From assembly GCA_020639195.1 (NCBI GenBank), contig JACKHB010000004.1:434001-498000 (forward strand): a stretch of DNA of 64,000 bases, in the 5' to 3' direction. The notes beneath the pieces were generated by a model, which did not search any database, was not told the DNA's origin, and worked only from the letters and a program-made list of their open reading frames with translations. The stretch comes from Phycisphaeraceae bacterium (GTDB taxonomy: Bacteria; Planctomycetota; Phycisphaerae; Phycisphaerales; UBA1924). The position numbers and the translations under genes are program-made. How positions within the stretch are numbered: position 1 is the stretch's first letter; every line of letters begins with the position of its first letter. Positions 17,569 to 26,304 of this stretch are shown here, one piece after another.

Positions 17569-18621
17569 ATGGGGAACGAGAGCGCAATGGAGTTGCCAGA
17601 CGCGGTCGAGCCCGGGCTCTACGTGGGGATCGATCTCGGTGGCACGAACATGCAGATCGGCCTGGTCGAGGTCTCCTCGCAAGACCAGACCCGGGCAGAG
17701 GTCCTGACGCGTTCGAAGCTCAAGACGCTCGCGGACGAGGGGCTCAAGGGCGTGCTCGGCCGTCTTGAGCGCGGGGTGCGAGAGGTCTGCCAGGAGCAAG
17801 GGGTCGAGCCGGGTCAGCTTCGGGCGGTGGGCATTGGCGCCCCGGCGCCGGTCGATCCCGTCGGCGGTGTCGTGATCGAGGCGGTCAACCTCCGCTGGAA
17901 CCAGGTGCCCCTGGGACGCATGCTGGCTGAACGCCTGTCCGTGCCCGCTTTCGTGGACAACGACGTGAATGTCGCGCTGCTCGGCGAGGCGCGCCTGGGG
18001 GCCGGGATCGGAGCCGACCCACTCATGGGCGTCTGGATCGGGACCGGGATCGGCGGCGCGCTCATGTTCGGCGGAGACCTTTACTACGGCCGGTTCCTGA
18101 CGGCCGGCGAGATCGGCCACATGCACCTGCTGCCGTTCGCGCCCCCCGGCAGCCGCACGTTCGAGCACAATTGCTCGCGCACGGCCCTGGTGGACCGCTT
18201 CACGCGTCTGATCCGTTCGAACCGGCGCTCCATGCTCGTGGATCTCGCCAAGGGAGACCTGAGCAAGATCAAGAGCAAGACGCTCGGCGAGGCGTACCGC
18301 GCCGGCGATGAGCTCGTCGTCGAGGTGGTCGAGCATGCCGCCGGCATGATCGGCACGCACATCGGCAGCATCCAGACGCTGCTGAGCCTCGAGCGCGTTG
18401 TGCTCGGCGGTGGACTGACCGAGGCCCTCGGCCGGCCCTTTGTCGAGCAGATCGCCAAGCACGTGCGGAGAGTGGCGTTTCCAGAGACGGTCAAGCGGGT
18501 CGAGGTGATCGCGTCTGCGCTCGAGGCGGACGCGGGCGTGCTCGGCGCCGTGATGTTGGCGGGCGAGAGACTGCCCGACGTTCGATACCACGAGGGCGCG
18601 GGGCTCGTCCGCGCGGGGTGA
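17569..18621 (+). CDS. ROK-family sugar kinase (glucokinase-like) without the zinc motif
   Basis: 350 residues. ROK kinases transfer phosphate from ATP to sugars such as glucose. Seen: the phosphate-1 motif GIDLGGTNMQIGLVE (about 20-34), GIGAPAPVDPVGGVVIEAVN, FVDNDVNVALLGEARLGAG with catalytic Asp in DNDVN, VWIGTGIGGAL, AGEIGHMHL and VVLGGGLTEA near the C-terminus. The cysteine zinc knot that normally follows GEIGHM (CxCGxxGCxE) is replaced by SRTFEHNCSRTALVD with one cysteine, so sugar binding may differ or metal is not used. M7 is an alternative start. It lies between ispE and an M28 peptidase gene on one strand with gaps under 30 bases. Substrate unknown. Confidence 0.85.
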   Translation: MGNESAMELPDAVEPGLYVGIDLGGTNMQIGLVEVSSQDQTRAEVLTRSKLKTLADEGLKGVLGRLERGVREVCQEQGVEPGQLRAVGIGAPAPVDPVGGVVIEAVNLRWNQVPLGRMLAERLSVPAFVDNDVNVALLGEARLGAGIGADPLMGVWIGTGIGGALMFGGDLYYGRFLTAGEIGHMHLLPFAPPGSRTFEHNCSRTALVDRFTRLIRSNRRSMLVDLAKGDLSKIKSKTLGEAYRAGDELVVEVVEHAAGMIGTHIGSIQTLLSLERVVLGGGLTEALGRPFVEQIAKHVRRVAFPETVKRVEVIASALEADAGVLGAVMLAGERLPDVRYHEGAGLVRAG

Positions 18622-18628
18622 GAGAGCC

Positions 18629-19618
18629 ATGATCGCAGTGTTGGCGTCCGCGTGCATGCTGGGGGGCGTGCTCCCGCCGATCGACATCAAGGCGGATCGG
18701 CTGCTCGAGACGATCCGTTCGCTGCCCGAGCGACGCTCGCCCGGTCCGGATGAGGAACACCTTCGGGGCCTGCGTGCTACCGAGCGCCTCATCGAGCGAT
18801 CGCTCCACGACCTCGGCTACACGGTCCACTCTCAGGACATCCCCTGGAACCACCCCGTCGAATTGCCCGAGGGCGATCCCGACGACGGGCCATGGAAGAA
18901 CCTCTGGGTCGAGATCACGGGCTCCGATCTGCCCGACGAGGTCGTGATCGTGGGCGCCCACTTCGACGCCGTGCCCAACTGCCCCGGCGCGGACGACAAC
19001 GGCAGCGGCACGGCGGCGCTGCTCGCCCTCGCGCGCGAGTACGCCGGCAGGGCCCCGCGCCGCACCATCCACCTCGTCTTCTTCAACCTCGAGGAGATCG
19101 GGCTCATCGGCTCGACGCTGTACGCGACAGAGAGGATCGTGCCACTGCGCGAGCGGGGCGCGGACATCGTCGGGATGATGTCGCTGGAGATGCTCGGCTA
19201 CTACAGCGACCGCCCCCGCTCGCAGCGATCGCCGATCCCGCGCATCCCCGGCGTATTCGAGCCCCGCAGCGTGGGCGATTTCATCGCAATGCTCGGCCTT
19301 CGCGGCGGCGCCACGTTCCACGTTCCGCTTTCGGAGGCGATGCGCCGCGCCGAACCCGAGCTGCGCGTCGAGGTCGTGGACTTCCTCGTCGAGCCGATGC
19401 CGGACTTCCGGCGGTCCGACAACGCGCCGTTCTGGGACATCGATGTTCCAGCCGTGATGCTCACCGATACGTCGAACTACCGCAATCCCAACTACCACCG
19501 GCCGGCCGACACCGTGGAGACCCTCGACGCGGCGCGCTACGCCCGCACGGTGCGCGCCGTGGCCGCGGGGATCTGGGAGATCGCCAACCCGCCAGCGTCA
19601 GCGCCCGCAACGCCCTGA
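18629..19618 (+). CDS. M28-family zinc metallopeptidase (secreted or membrane-linked)
   Basis: 329 residues with a short hydrophobic N-terminus (MIAVLASACMLGG) that may be a signal or lipoprotein signal (Cys9). The M28 aminopeptidase core is complete: GAHFDAVPNCPGADDNGSG (zinc His and bridging Asp, about residue 110), FFNLEEIGLIGS (catalytic Glu-Glu), SLEMLGYY, DNAPFWDIDVPAVMLTDTS and YHRPADTVETLD with the last zinc His. The enzyme should remove N-terminal residues from peptides outside the cytoplasm. It starts seven bases after the ROK kinase stop and ends at a GC-rich hairpin shared with the convergent flgM-like gene. Confidence 0.9.
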   Translation: MIAVLASACMLGGVLPPIDIKADRLLETIRSLPERRSPGPDEEHLRGLRATERLIERSLHDLGYTVHSQDIPWNHPVELPEGDPDDGPWKNLWVEITGSDLPDEVVIVGAHFDAVPNCPGADDNGSGTAALLALAREYAGRAPRRTIHLVFFNLEEIGLIGSTLYATERIVPLRERGADIVGMMSLEMLGYYSDRPRSQRSPIPRIPGVFEPRSVGDFIAMLGLRGGATFHVPLSEAMRRAEPELRVEVVDFLVEPMPDFRRSDNAPFWDIDVPAVMLTDTSNYRNPNYHRPADTVETLDAARYARTVRAVAAGIWEIANPPASAPATP

Positions 19619-19649
19619 TCGGTGCGATCAGCGGGCGCTCCAAAGAAGC

Positions 19650-19673
19650 GGGGACGGCGCCAGCGCCGTCCCC
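19650..19673. terminator. Hairpin between convergent genes
   Basis: Perfect 11-bp inverted repeat GGGGACGGCGC (19650-19660) and GCGCCGTCCCC (19663-19673) between the stop of the M28 peptidase gene and the stop of the flgM-like gene. No strong T-tract on either side; probably a shared terminator. Confidence 0.6.
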
Positions 19674-19702
19674 CGATGGCGAGAGTCTTCAGGAATTGCC
19701 GC

Positions 19703-19993
19703 TCAGATCTCGGCGTCTTCCTCGATCAGCCGGTCGAGCGCCGCCTCGAGTTTCTCGGGAGTGTCGTAGTCGCCGCGTTCAATCGCTTCGCGGGTCTGAT
19801 CCACCAATTCCTGCCGAATCTCGGGAACCTCGCGCAACTTGCGCAGGTATTGCGCCAGTCGCGAGACCTCGACGTGGTCCACGTCCCGACGCGCGCGCGT
19901 CTCGACGTGGCGACCCGGCTCAGCCGAGTCCCGCCTCGCGATGGGCTCCACCCGGCCCAGATTGTCATGCCCCACCGGTCCAATCTCTGCCAT
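19703..19993 (-). CDS. FlgM-like anti-sigma-28 factor
   Basis: 96 residues from ATG 19993 (a start nine codons earlier is possible). The C-terminal half matches the FlgM sigma-28-binding helices: VSRLAQYLRKLREVPEIRQ, then ELVDQTREAIERGDYDTPEK and LEAALDRLIEED. FlgM holds back the flagellar sigma factor until the hook is finished and FlgM is exported. The N-terminal half is polar and disordered, as expected. No flagellar gene is visible nearby, so it is an orphan. Family call is from the helix pattern and small size. Confidence 0.75.
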   Translation of the reverse strand: MAEIGPVGHDNLGRVEPIARRDSAEPGRHVETRARRDVDHVEVSRLAQYLRKLREVPEIRQELVDQTREAIERGDYDTPEKLEAALDRLIEEDAEI

Positions 19994-20176
19994 GCTCGAT
20001 ACGCTCCAATCCATCAACAATGTCTGGGAGTCTCACAAGGCTGTGCCCACCATACCTTGTTCCCAAGCCTCCCGTGATGGTGTTGTCTATCGACGGAGAT
20101 GCGATCCGAACTACAAAAGAGATATATGTGTCTGATATGGTGTAACTCTCTATGTCTTCGATACTTGGAGCAGATA

Positions 20177-21094
20177 ATGCGCATTCGGACGCACCAGGAA
20201 ATCTTGCGTCGATTGTGTCGGATCCGGATGTTCGGTATCGGGGTTTCGCTGTGGATCCTGACCGGGTGCGCCGGCTCGAACCGGGCCGATCAGTCGACGG
20301 GCCCGAATCGGGGGTCCGACGTTCAAGGGACCAGCCTTCGCGAGCAGAGCGCCGAGATATTCCAGACTCAGGGCTCCGATTCGAGCGACGCGCAAACCCA
20401 GGAGGCCAGCCACTGGGCAATCGTGGTTGCACTCTTCAAGAACGACGCCTCGGGGCGCGCCCAGGCAACTGATGCGCTTCCCAAGCTTCGCGGCAAGGGC
20501 AAGCTCCGCGACGCATACCTCCAGGATCGCGGATCGACGGTCGCCATCGCGGTGGGCCGGTTTTCGGGCGCCAACGACTCGAAGGCGACTCGGGAACTGG
20601 AGCGCATCCGAGAGACCACTGTGGACGGCGTGAAGCCGTACGGCGCGGCGATCCTTGCCCCCCCGGTGGCCCCCGAGGTCAGTTCGAGTCCGTACGACCT
20701 GGGCCGGGTCCGGCGCGAGCGAGGGCCCGACGCGCTCTACACGCTGCAGATCGGGCTCTACGGGCGAACGGATGCGGGCCAGACGCCCGAGGCTTCAGAA
20801 CTGGCCGAGTACCGGCGCCTGGCGGAGGAGGCGGTCGAACAGCTGCGCCGCGACGGCGAGGAGGCGTTCTTCTACCACGGCCCCTCGCGCAGCACGGTGA
20901 CGGTGGGCGTGTTCGGCCCACAGGACCACGCCCCGGGGGGCGCAATCGGAGACAGCCTCAGGCTGCGTCAGGCCCGGGAGCGATTCCCGCACAATCTGCT
21001 CAACGGCAAGGGGATCACGGAGCGCTACCCGACCGAGAGCGGCAGAACGGCCGAGCGGCTCCAGCCCAGCCGCCTGATCGCGATCCCTGGCTGA
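20177..21094 (+). CDS. Lipoprotein with two SPOR-like repeats
   Basis: 305 residues from ATG 20177, preceded by GGAG; a frame extension to 20099 is unlikely. A basic N-terminus is followed by WILTGCAGS, giving a lipid-attachment cysteine near residue 34. Two similar regions follow: WAIVVALFKNDASGRAQATD to RGSTVAIAVGRFSG (about 82-140) and YTLQIGLYGRTDAG to STVTVGVFGPQDH (about 193-260). Each has the strand-helix-strand pattern of SPOR domains, which bind denuded peptidoglycan glycan strands at division sites. The fold call is from pattern and is not certain. The upstream 150 bases are AT-rich and may hold the promoter. The LptF/G-like gene follows after 37 bases. Confidence 0.6.
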   Translation: MRIRTHQEILRRLCRIRMFGIGVSLWILTGCAGSNRADQSTGPNRGSDVQGTSLREQSAEIFQTQGSDSSDAQTQEASHWAIVVALFKNDASGRAQATDALPKLRGKGKLRDAYLQDRGSTVAIAVGRFSGANDSKATRELERIRETTVDGVKPYGAAILAPPVAPEVSSSPYDLGRVRRERGPDALYTLQIGLYGRTDAGQTPEASELAEYRRLAEEAVEQLRRDGEEAFFYHGPSRSTVTVGVFGPQDHAPGGAIGDSLRLRQARERFPHNLLNGKGITERYPTESGRTAERLQPSRLIAIPG

Positions 21095-21131
21095 GACGCG
21101 CACGGCGCTGCCACCACTACTATGGGCTGAG

Positions 21132-22838
21132 ATGCGACTTGGGCTGCCCAAGACTCTGCTGCTGCACGTGCTGTTCGAGCAGCTGCGCGTGGTTGCGCTG
21201 ACCGCGGGAGTGATCGTGGTGGTGATCGCGTTCGCCGCGGCGATCAAGCCGATCGGCGACGGCGATCTGGATCCGCTGGACGCCCCCAAGTTCATGCTCC
21301 TGGCGATGGTTCCCATGCTGGCGTATGCGCTGCCATTCGCGGGCGGGTTCGGGACAACTCTTGCCTATCACCGGCTGACGCAGGATCACGAGACGGTCGC
21401 GGCGAGGGCCAGCGGGATCAGCAACCGCATGCTGATGGCTCCCGCGCTGGCGTGCGGCCTTCTGCTGGCTGGGAGCCTGATGGCCCTGAACGAGCAGGTG
21501 ATCCCGCGGTTCCTGCGGTCCATGCAGGAATTCATCACTCGCGACGTCGCGAGGCTGATCGTCCGGAACGTGGCGCAGGGCGACTCTTTCCAGCTCAACA
21601 ACGTGATGCTGCATGCGGACATGGCCCAGAGCCTCGGGCCTGAGGGCTCCGCCTACGAGCGGATCCTGCTGCGAGGCGTGGTGCTGTGCGAGCTCGAGCC
21701 CCGATCGGGCGAGGATGCGCCCCTTGCGATCGCGTCGGAACTCTCGACCTCGGAGGCCGTGGTGTGGCTCTACCACGCGTCGTCGGTGGAGCGGGTCTCG
21801 GGCGAGACCGAGCAGCCCCGGGAGGGAACGGTGGCGGTGATCCGGCTGCTCGAGTCGGTGGTGCGGCAGAAGGGAGATCGTGCGCTGGTGCACGTGCAGG
21901 ACACGCTCGACGTGGGCCCGATGTTCCTTCCAGGTGCGTTTGCCAACGACCCCAAGTTCCTGACCTACGGCGAGCTGCGCCGCGTGAACGACGAGCCGGA
22001 ACGGATGGAGTTCGTGCAGTGGCGCAAGCGGAGGCTCGCGTCGAGGCTGGGCCGTCTCGAGACGATCGAGTTTGTTGACGAGGAGTTGCGCGAGCGCGGC
22101 CGCATGAGGCTGGTCGATCCCCTGGATCGCACGCTGTATCTCGAGGGCGCCGGGCTGACTCCGGTCGACAGCGAGTTTCGGGTCGTGCGGCCGGCAGATA
22201 GCCCCATCGAGGTGACAATCATCCGGGACGCGTCGAGCGCGAGTGGTGTCACGAGGTGGAGCGTGGGGCAGGCCTTCGTGCGGATCGATGAGAAGGACCG
22301 CGTGACGCAGCCGCTGGAGATGGTCTTGAGGCTGCGGGACGCCCGCTCCGAGGCCGAGGCGTCGGAGGCCGCGCAGGGCCGCCGCGAAGAGATCGTTCTG
22401 GGGGGCCTGCGGATGGACACGGACCAGGCCGACGAGTTGCTCCGCCTGCCGGTGTCCGAGTTGATCTCGCGGGCGCACCGGCGGACCGCGGCCGCTCCGG
22501 AGCCGGAGCTGGATCGCCGGCAGGAGGACCTGGCCAAGAGCGTGGATTCATTGCGACGCGAGGTGCTCTCCAAGATCCACGAGCGGATGGCGATGGCGGT
22601 GGCGTGCGCGGTGATGGTGCTGACGGGCGCGGTCACGGCGATGCGGCTCGGGCGCGCTTCGCCACTGGTGGTGTACCTGGTCAGCTTCTTTCCAGCGCTC
22701 TGTGCGATCATCGCGATCAACGGCGGGCAGCATCTGGTGCACCGCATCGGCGAGCCGGGGCTTCCGTTGCTGTGGGGGGGCAACGCGGTGCTGCTGCTGT
22801 ACACACTGTTTGCGTACCGGGGCGTGGCCCGGCACTAG
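21132..22838 (+). CDS. LptF/LptG-family permease (long form)
   Basis: 568 residues. LptF and LptG are the membrane subunits of the ABC exporter that moves lipopolysaccharide from the inner membrane to the periplasmic bridge. N-terminal membrane helices (LRVVALTAGVIVVVIAFAAA, MLLAMVPMLAYALPFAGGFG, MLMAPALACGLLLAGSLMA) and the family line LAYHRLTQDHETVAARASGI (about 76-95) are followed by NEQVIPRF. A long periplasmic region (about 130-470) includes a charged predicted coiled coil, then three helices (MAMAVACAVMVLTGAVTAM, LVVYLVSFFPALCAIIAI, LLWGGNAVLLLYTLFAY). It is roughly 170-200 residues longer than typical LptF. The operon continues with a glycosyltransferase ten bases later; the partner permease is at 25098. 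Confidence 0.88.
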   Translation: MRLGLPKTLLLHVLFEQLRVVALTAGVIVVVIAFAAAIKPIGDGDLDPLDAPKFMLLAMVPMLAYALPFAGGFGTTLAYHRLTQDHETVAARASGISNRMLMAPALACGLLLAGSLMALNEQVIPRFLRSMQEFITRDVARLIVRNVAQGDSFQLNNVMLHADMAQSLGPEGSAYERILLRGVVLCELEPRSGEDAPLAIASELSTSEAVVWLYHASSVERVSGETEQPREGTVAVIRLLESVVRQKGDRALVHVQDTLDVGPMFLPGAFANDPKFLTYGELRRVNDEPERMEFVQWRKRRLASRLGRLETIEFVDEELRERGRMRLVDPLDRTLYLEGAGLTPVDSEFRVVRPADSPIEVTIIRDASSASGVTRWSVGQAFVRIDEKDRVTQPLEMVLRLRDARSEAEASEAAQGRREEIVLGGLRMDTDQADELLRLPVSELISRAHRRTAAAPEPELDRRQEDLAKSVDSLRREVLSKIHERMAMAVACAVMVLTGAVTAMRLGRASPLVVYLVSFFPALCAIIAINGGQHLVHRIGEPGLPLLWGGNAVLLLYTLFAYRGVARH

Positions 22839-22847
22839 GAGGCCCCG

Positions 22848-24446
22848 ATGGCAGAGCGCACGGCGGCCGAGGTGGCGATGGACCGCCGCGCATGGCGAAC
22901 GCTGCTGCTGATCGTCCTCGGGGTGACGGCTGTGCGTCTGGCGTATCTGGCGTGGTTCTGCCCGTTCGGGCTCGCCGAGGACGAGGCGCACTACTGGGAA
23001 TGGAGCCGCCACCTCGACTGGAGCTACTACTCCAAGGGCCCGGGGATCGCGTGGTCGATCGCGCTCTCGACATGGGCGCTGGGCGACACCGAGTTGGGCG
23101 TGCGGGTGCTGGCGCCGCTGTTCGGAGCCGCGCTGGCGCTGGCGGCGGGTCGCATGGGAAGGCTGCTCGGCCCGGGCGTTTGCCTCTTTGCTGGCGCGGC
23201 CGTGTTGTTGGCGCCAGGCTTTCAGATCACGTCGCTGATCATGACGATCGACGGGGGCTATCTGGCGTGCTGGGCGCTGGCATGTCTGCTGGCGCACCGC
23301 GCGATGATCGAGGGATCTCGCCCGGCGTGGCCTCTGCTTGGAATGGCCGTCGGGATGGGGTTCCTGTTCAAGTACACGATCCTGCTGCTGCCTCTGGGAC
23401 TCATCGCGTTCTGGCTGGCCCGCCGGCGAGGCGAGCACCGGGCACGTGTCGGCTGGAGCGGGCCCGCCGCGGCAGTGGGTGCGTTCGCGCTGTGCGCCCT
23501 GCCTGTGGTGGTATGGAACGCCCGGGAGGGGTTCCCAACCGTCCGACACCTGCTCGGGCACCTCGGCTCCTCGATGGGAGACATCCCCACCGAGCCAGGG
23601 TGCGGACACGCGGCCAAGGGCTCGCCGCTGGTGTGGGTTCCCGAATACCTGGGAATGCAGGTCGCCGTGGCGGGACCGATGCTGTTCCTGGGGATTCTCG
23701 GGGCGGTTCGAGTCCTGCGGAGCCACGGCGAGGCCGGGCGTGATGCGCGAATGCTGATGGTCTGTGCGGCAGCGCCGATCCTCGTGTTCTACCTGCTGGT
23801 GTCGTTCGTCACGCGCGGGGAGGGGAATTGGGCCATCGCGGGGATGGTCACGCTCGCCGCGCTCGCGGGGGATGAGGCCCGGCGGATGAGATCTCGGCCG
23901 AGCCGTGGCTTCGACCCGGTCGGGATGCTCTGGACGGCAACCGTCATCGTGGGCCTGGTCGCGGGACTGGGAATGCTTCGGATGGACTGGTTGGCGCGTC
24001 TGCCCGTGATCGGGCGGGCGATGCCCGTGGAACGCATGATGCGCGGGCCTGTTCTGGCCCAGCGCGTGGGCGAGCGGATGGACGAACTGCGGGATCGGAC
24101 GGGCCTGGAGCCTTTTGTCGTCTGCGAGCACTACGGGCGCGCCAGCCAAATGGGGTTCTACCTGCCGGGGCGGCCGGTCGTGTATTGCTCGAGCCCGCTG
24201 ATGCCATCATTTCCCGAGCAGGGCCTCTGCCGCGGGAGACCGAGCCAGTTGGACCTCTGGCCGGACCACGATCTGGGCCGACTCGATCGGCTCGGTGGGA
24301 GGCCGGCGGTGCTCATCGGAGGGCACGAGAGCCAGTGGCGGACGGCGTTCGAGCGAGTGGAGGTGCTCGATGGATGGCGTGACAAGGGTCGACCCGGTTT
24401 CCTCGGCTACGGGTTCGTGGGGTTCCCGGTTGCGCGCACTGAGTAG
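22848..24446 (+). CDS. Glycosyltransferase family 39 (ArnT/PMT_2-like) membrane protein
   Basis: 532 residues, about 10-12 membrane helices. GT39-type enzymes use lipid-linked sugars to glycosylate lipid A, proteins or other lipids outside the cytoplasm. The periplasmic loop after helix 1 contains FGLAEDEAHYWEWS, the family's catalytic acidic pair, followed by the KGPGIAW stretch. Central helices alternate with GDTELGVRVLAPLFGA and FKYTILLLPLGLIAFWLARR; the final about 120 residues are a soluble domain with YLPGRPVVYCSSPL. It lies between two LptF/G permeases and next to a PAP2 phosphatase, which points to LPS or polyprenyl-linked glycan modification. Substrate unknown. Confidence 0.88.
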   Translation: MAERTAAEVAMDRRAWRTLLLIVLGVTAVRLAYLAWFCPFGLAEDEAHYWEWSRHLDWSYYSKGPGIAWSIALSTWALGDTELGVRVLAPLFGAALALAAGRMGRLLGPGVCLFAGAAVLLAPGFQITSLIMTIDGGYLACWALACLLAHRAMIEGSRPAWPLLGMAVGMGFLFKYTILLLPLGLIAFWLARRRGEHRARVGWSGPAAAVGAFALCALPVVVWNAREGFPTVRHLLGHLGSSMGDIPTEPGCGHAAKGSPLVWVPEYLGMQVAVAGPMLFLGILGAVRVLRSHGEAGRDARMLMVCAAAPILVFYLLVSFVTRGEGNWAIAGMVTLAALAGDEARRMRSRPSRGFDPVGMLWTATVIVGLVAGLGMLRMDWLARLPVIGRAMPVERMMRGPVLAQRVGERMDELRDRTGLEPFVVCEHYGRASQMGFYLPGRPVVYCSSPLMPSFPEQGLCRGRPSQLDLWPDHDLGRLDRLGGRPAVLIGGHESQWRTAFERVEVLDGWRDKGRPGFLGYGFVGFPVARTE

Positions 24447-24456
24447 CCTTGGCGCG

Positions 24457-25101
24457 ATGACGCCGTGGGCCACCAAACCAGAGAGATCCGAATCGCTCGC
24501 GCGGGCACTCTGGATCGGCACGTTCGGGGCGGTGCTGGTTGTGTCGGCGCTGCTGGATTCGGTGGTGTGGCTGCGGTTTTCTGAACACAACCCAGCGGCA
24601 CTCCACCAGATCGAGATCTCTGGGTGGTACCAGACCCTGCGGCAGGCCGGTTACGTGCCGGCGTGGGTGGCCATCGCGCTGGCGATCGATTTCGCGGGAC
24701 TGCGTCGACAGAAGTGGGGCTGGCGACCGAGCGCCCCGCCTGTCACCCTGGGGGTGGTGGTCTCGATTCTGATCGCCGGGGCCGCGGTGGAGGTGCTCAA
24801 GCCGGCCATCGGGCGGCTGCGGCCAGAGGCGTCGGGCGGGGAGTACGTGTTCGCGCCGCTGTGGACCAATCCGGCGCTGACGTCGTACTCCACGCCATCG
24901 AGCCACGCGGCGATCGCGTTCGCGGGGGCGTTCGCGCTGGCTCGGACGTTTCCCGGCGCCGCGTGGCTGCTTATTGGGATCGCGGTGGGATGCGGGGTGA
25001 CGCGCCTGATCGCCGGCGCGCACTACCTGAGCGACATCGTGCTGGCGGCGCTGGTGGGCTGGTTGGCCAGTCGCGTGGCCCCACGAGGGGTGGTGACATG
25101 A
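24457..25101 (+). CDS. PAP2-family membrane phosphatase
   Basis: 214 residues from ATG 24457; an upstream frame extension to 24295 overlaps the glycosyltransferase gene and is rejected. Three PAP2 motifs are clear: KPAIGRLRP (about 111-119), YSTPSSHAAIAF (catalytic His), and RLIAGAHYLSDI. Such enzymes remove phosphate from undecaprenyl diphosphate, lipid A or phosphatidic acid on the outer side of the membrane. About five membrane helices. Its position between a glycosyltransferase and an LptF/G gene favours lipid A or carrier-lipid dephosphorylation. The stop overlaps the next start by four bases (ATGA). Confidence 0.92.
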   Translation: MTPWATKPERSESLARALWIGTFGAVLVVSALLDSVVWLRFSEHNPAALHQIEISGWYQTLRQAGYVPAWVAIALAIDFAGLRRQKWGWRPSAPPVTLGVVVSILIAGAAVEVLKPAIGRLRPEASGGEYVFAPLWTNPALTSYSTPSSHAAIAFAGAFALARTFPGAAWLLIGIAVGCGVTRLIAGAHYLSDIVLAALVGWLASRVAPRGVVT

Positions 25102-26231
25102 CGATCCTCTCGCGGTACATCGCGAGGCACTTTGCGATGAACATCGTCATCCTTCTGGTGATGCTGTGGTGCCTGATCGTCTCGGTCGACGCGACGCTCA
25201 ACATCCACCGTTTCATCAACGCCGCGGAACGCCGCGCGTCCGAAGGGGCGACGCTGCCGCGTCCGCTGCTGACGGCGTACCTGATCTTCGATCTGTGGTG
25301 GCCCCGGCTGTTGCAGTTGACGGGGTTCATGCTCGGTGTGGTGATGGTCGGGGCGATGGGATTCACATGTTCCCAGATGGTCCGCCATCGCGAGTTCGTC
25401 GCGATTCTGGCCAGCGGCCAGAGCCTTCGCCGAGTGGCCCGGCCGATCCTGGCGGTGGCGCTGGTGCTGACGGGGCTTCAGGCCGCCAACCAGGAACTCG
25501 TCATCCCGCGAATCGCGCCGCTGCTCGCTCGCGAGCACCAGGACGCGGGCCGCCCAGCGGCGAGGCGGTCGGGCACGCTCATGGTGGCGGACGGGGCGGG
25601 GCGAATCTTTCTCGTGGGCGATTTTGACGCCGACACGGGCCAGATCCGCGATGCGTACGTGTGGGAGCGAGATGACCGCAGGCTGGCGACGCGCCGGATC
25701 CATGCCGATGTGGGGACATTCCGCAACGGCGGGTGGGACCTGACCGGTGGCGTCGCCGAGACTCCGGTGTCGGGGCAGGCCATGCCGGCGGTCGAGCCGG
25801 TCTCGCGGATCGACACGGGGCTGAATCCCTCGGTGTTCTCGATTGCGCAGGCAACGACGTTCGCGTCGAGCCTGAGCTTCCGCCAGTTGTCGCGGATGAT
25901 CGAGACCGTGGACGCGTCCCAGGACCGCGACGACGCCGGCGTGGCGAACCGGAGGGAAAGGCTTGATCGCATCCGCTGGAGCCGTTTCAGCATCATGACG
26001 GCGAACCTGATTGGCCTGGTAATCGCCCTGCCGTACTACCTGTGCCGCGTTCCCACCAAGATGATCGTGCAGACCGTTCGGTGCGCGCCGGTCGCGCTGG
26101 GGTCGATCATGGGCGCGATCATCGCGAGCAACGTGCCGGTTCCGGGCGTTCCCGCCATCGCGGGCGTGTTCGTGCCGGTGCTGGTGCTGCTGCCCATGGC
26201 GGCGGGGATGGTGCTGCGGATTCGAACGTAG
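25098..26231 (+). CDS. LptF/LptG-family permease (standard length)
   Basis: 377 residues, the usual size. ATG 25098 overlaps the PAP2 stop; longer frames lack any family match before this residue. Features: SRYIARHFAMNIVILLVMLWC at the N-terminus, LIFDLWWPRLLQLTGFMLG, REFVAILASGQSLRRVARPI (family line 'ElvalraaGvS...'), and NQELVIPRI. A periplasmic beta-jellyroll (about 140-280) precedes three C-terminal helices. With the longer homologue at 21132 it should form the heterodimer that works with an LptB ATPase encoded elsewhere. Which of the two is F and which G cannot be decided here. Confidence 0.9.
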   Translation: MTILSRYIARHFAMNIVILLVMLWCLIVSVDATLNIHRFINAAERRASEGATLPRPLLTAYLIFDLWWPRLLQLTGFMLGVVMVGAMGFTCSQMVRHREFVAILASGQSLRRVARPILAVALVLTGLQAANQELVIPRIAPLLAREHQDAGRPAARRSGTLMVADGAGRIFLVGDFDADTGQIRDAYVWERDDRRLATRRIHADVGTFRNGGWDLTGGVAETPVSGQAMPAVEPVSRIDTGLNPSVFSIAQATTFASSLSFRQLSRMIETVDASQDRDDAGVANRRERLDRIRWSRFSIMTANLIGLVIALPYYLCRVPTKMIVQTVRCAPVALGSIMGAIIASNVPVPGVPAIAGVFVPVLVLLPMAAGMVLRIRT

Positions 26232-26304
26232 GCTTAGGGCCCCGTGACGCGCGGAGTCGCCGGGGAGACTGGCGGCGGACGGGGCCGTTTGGAGAGCGGG
26301 CGAG

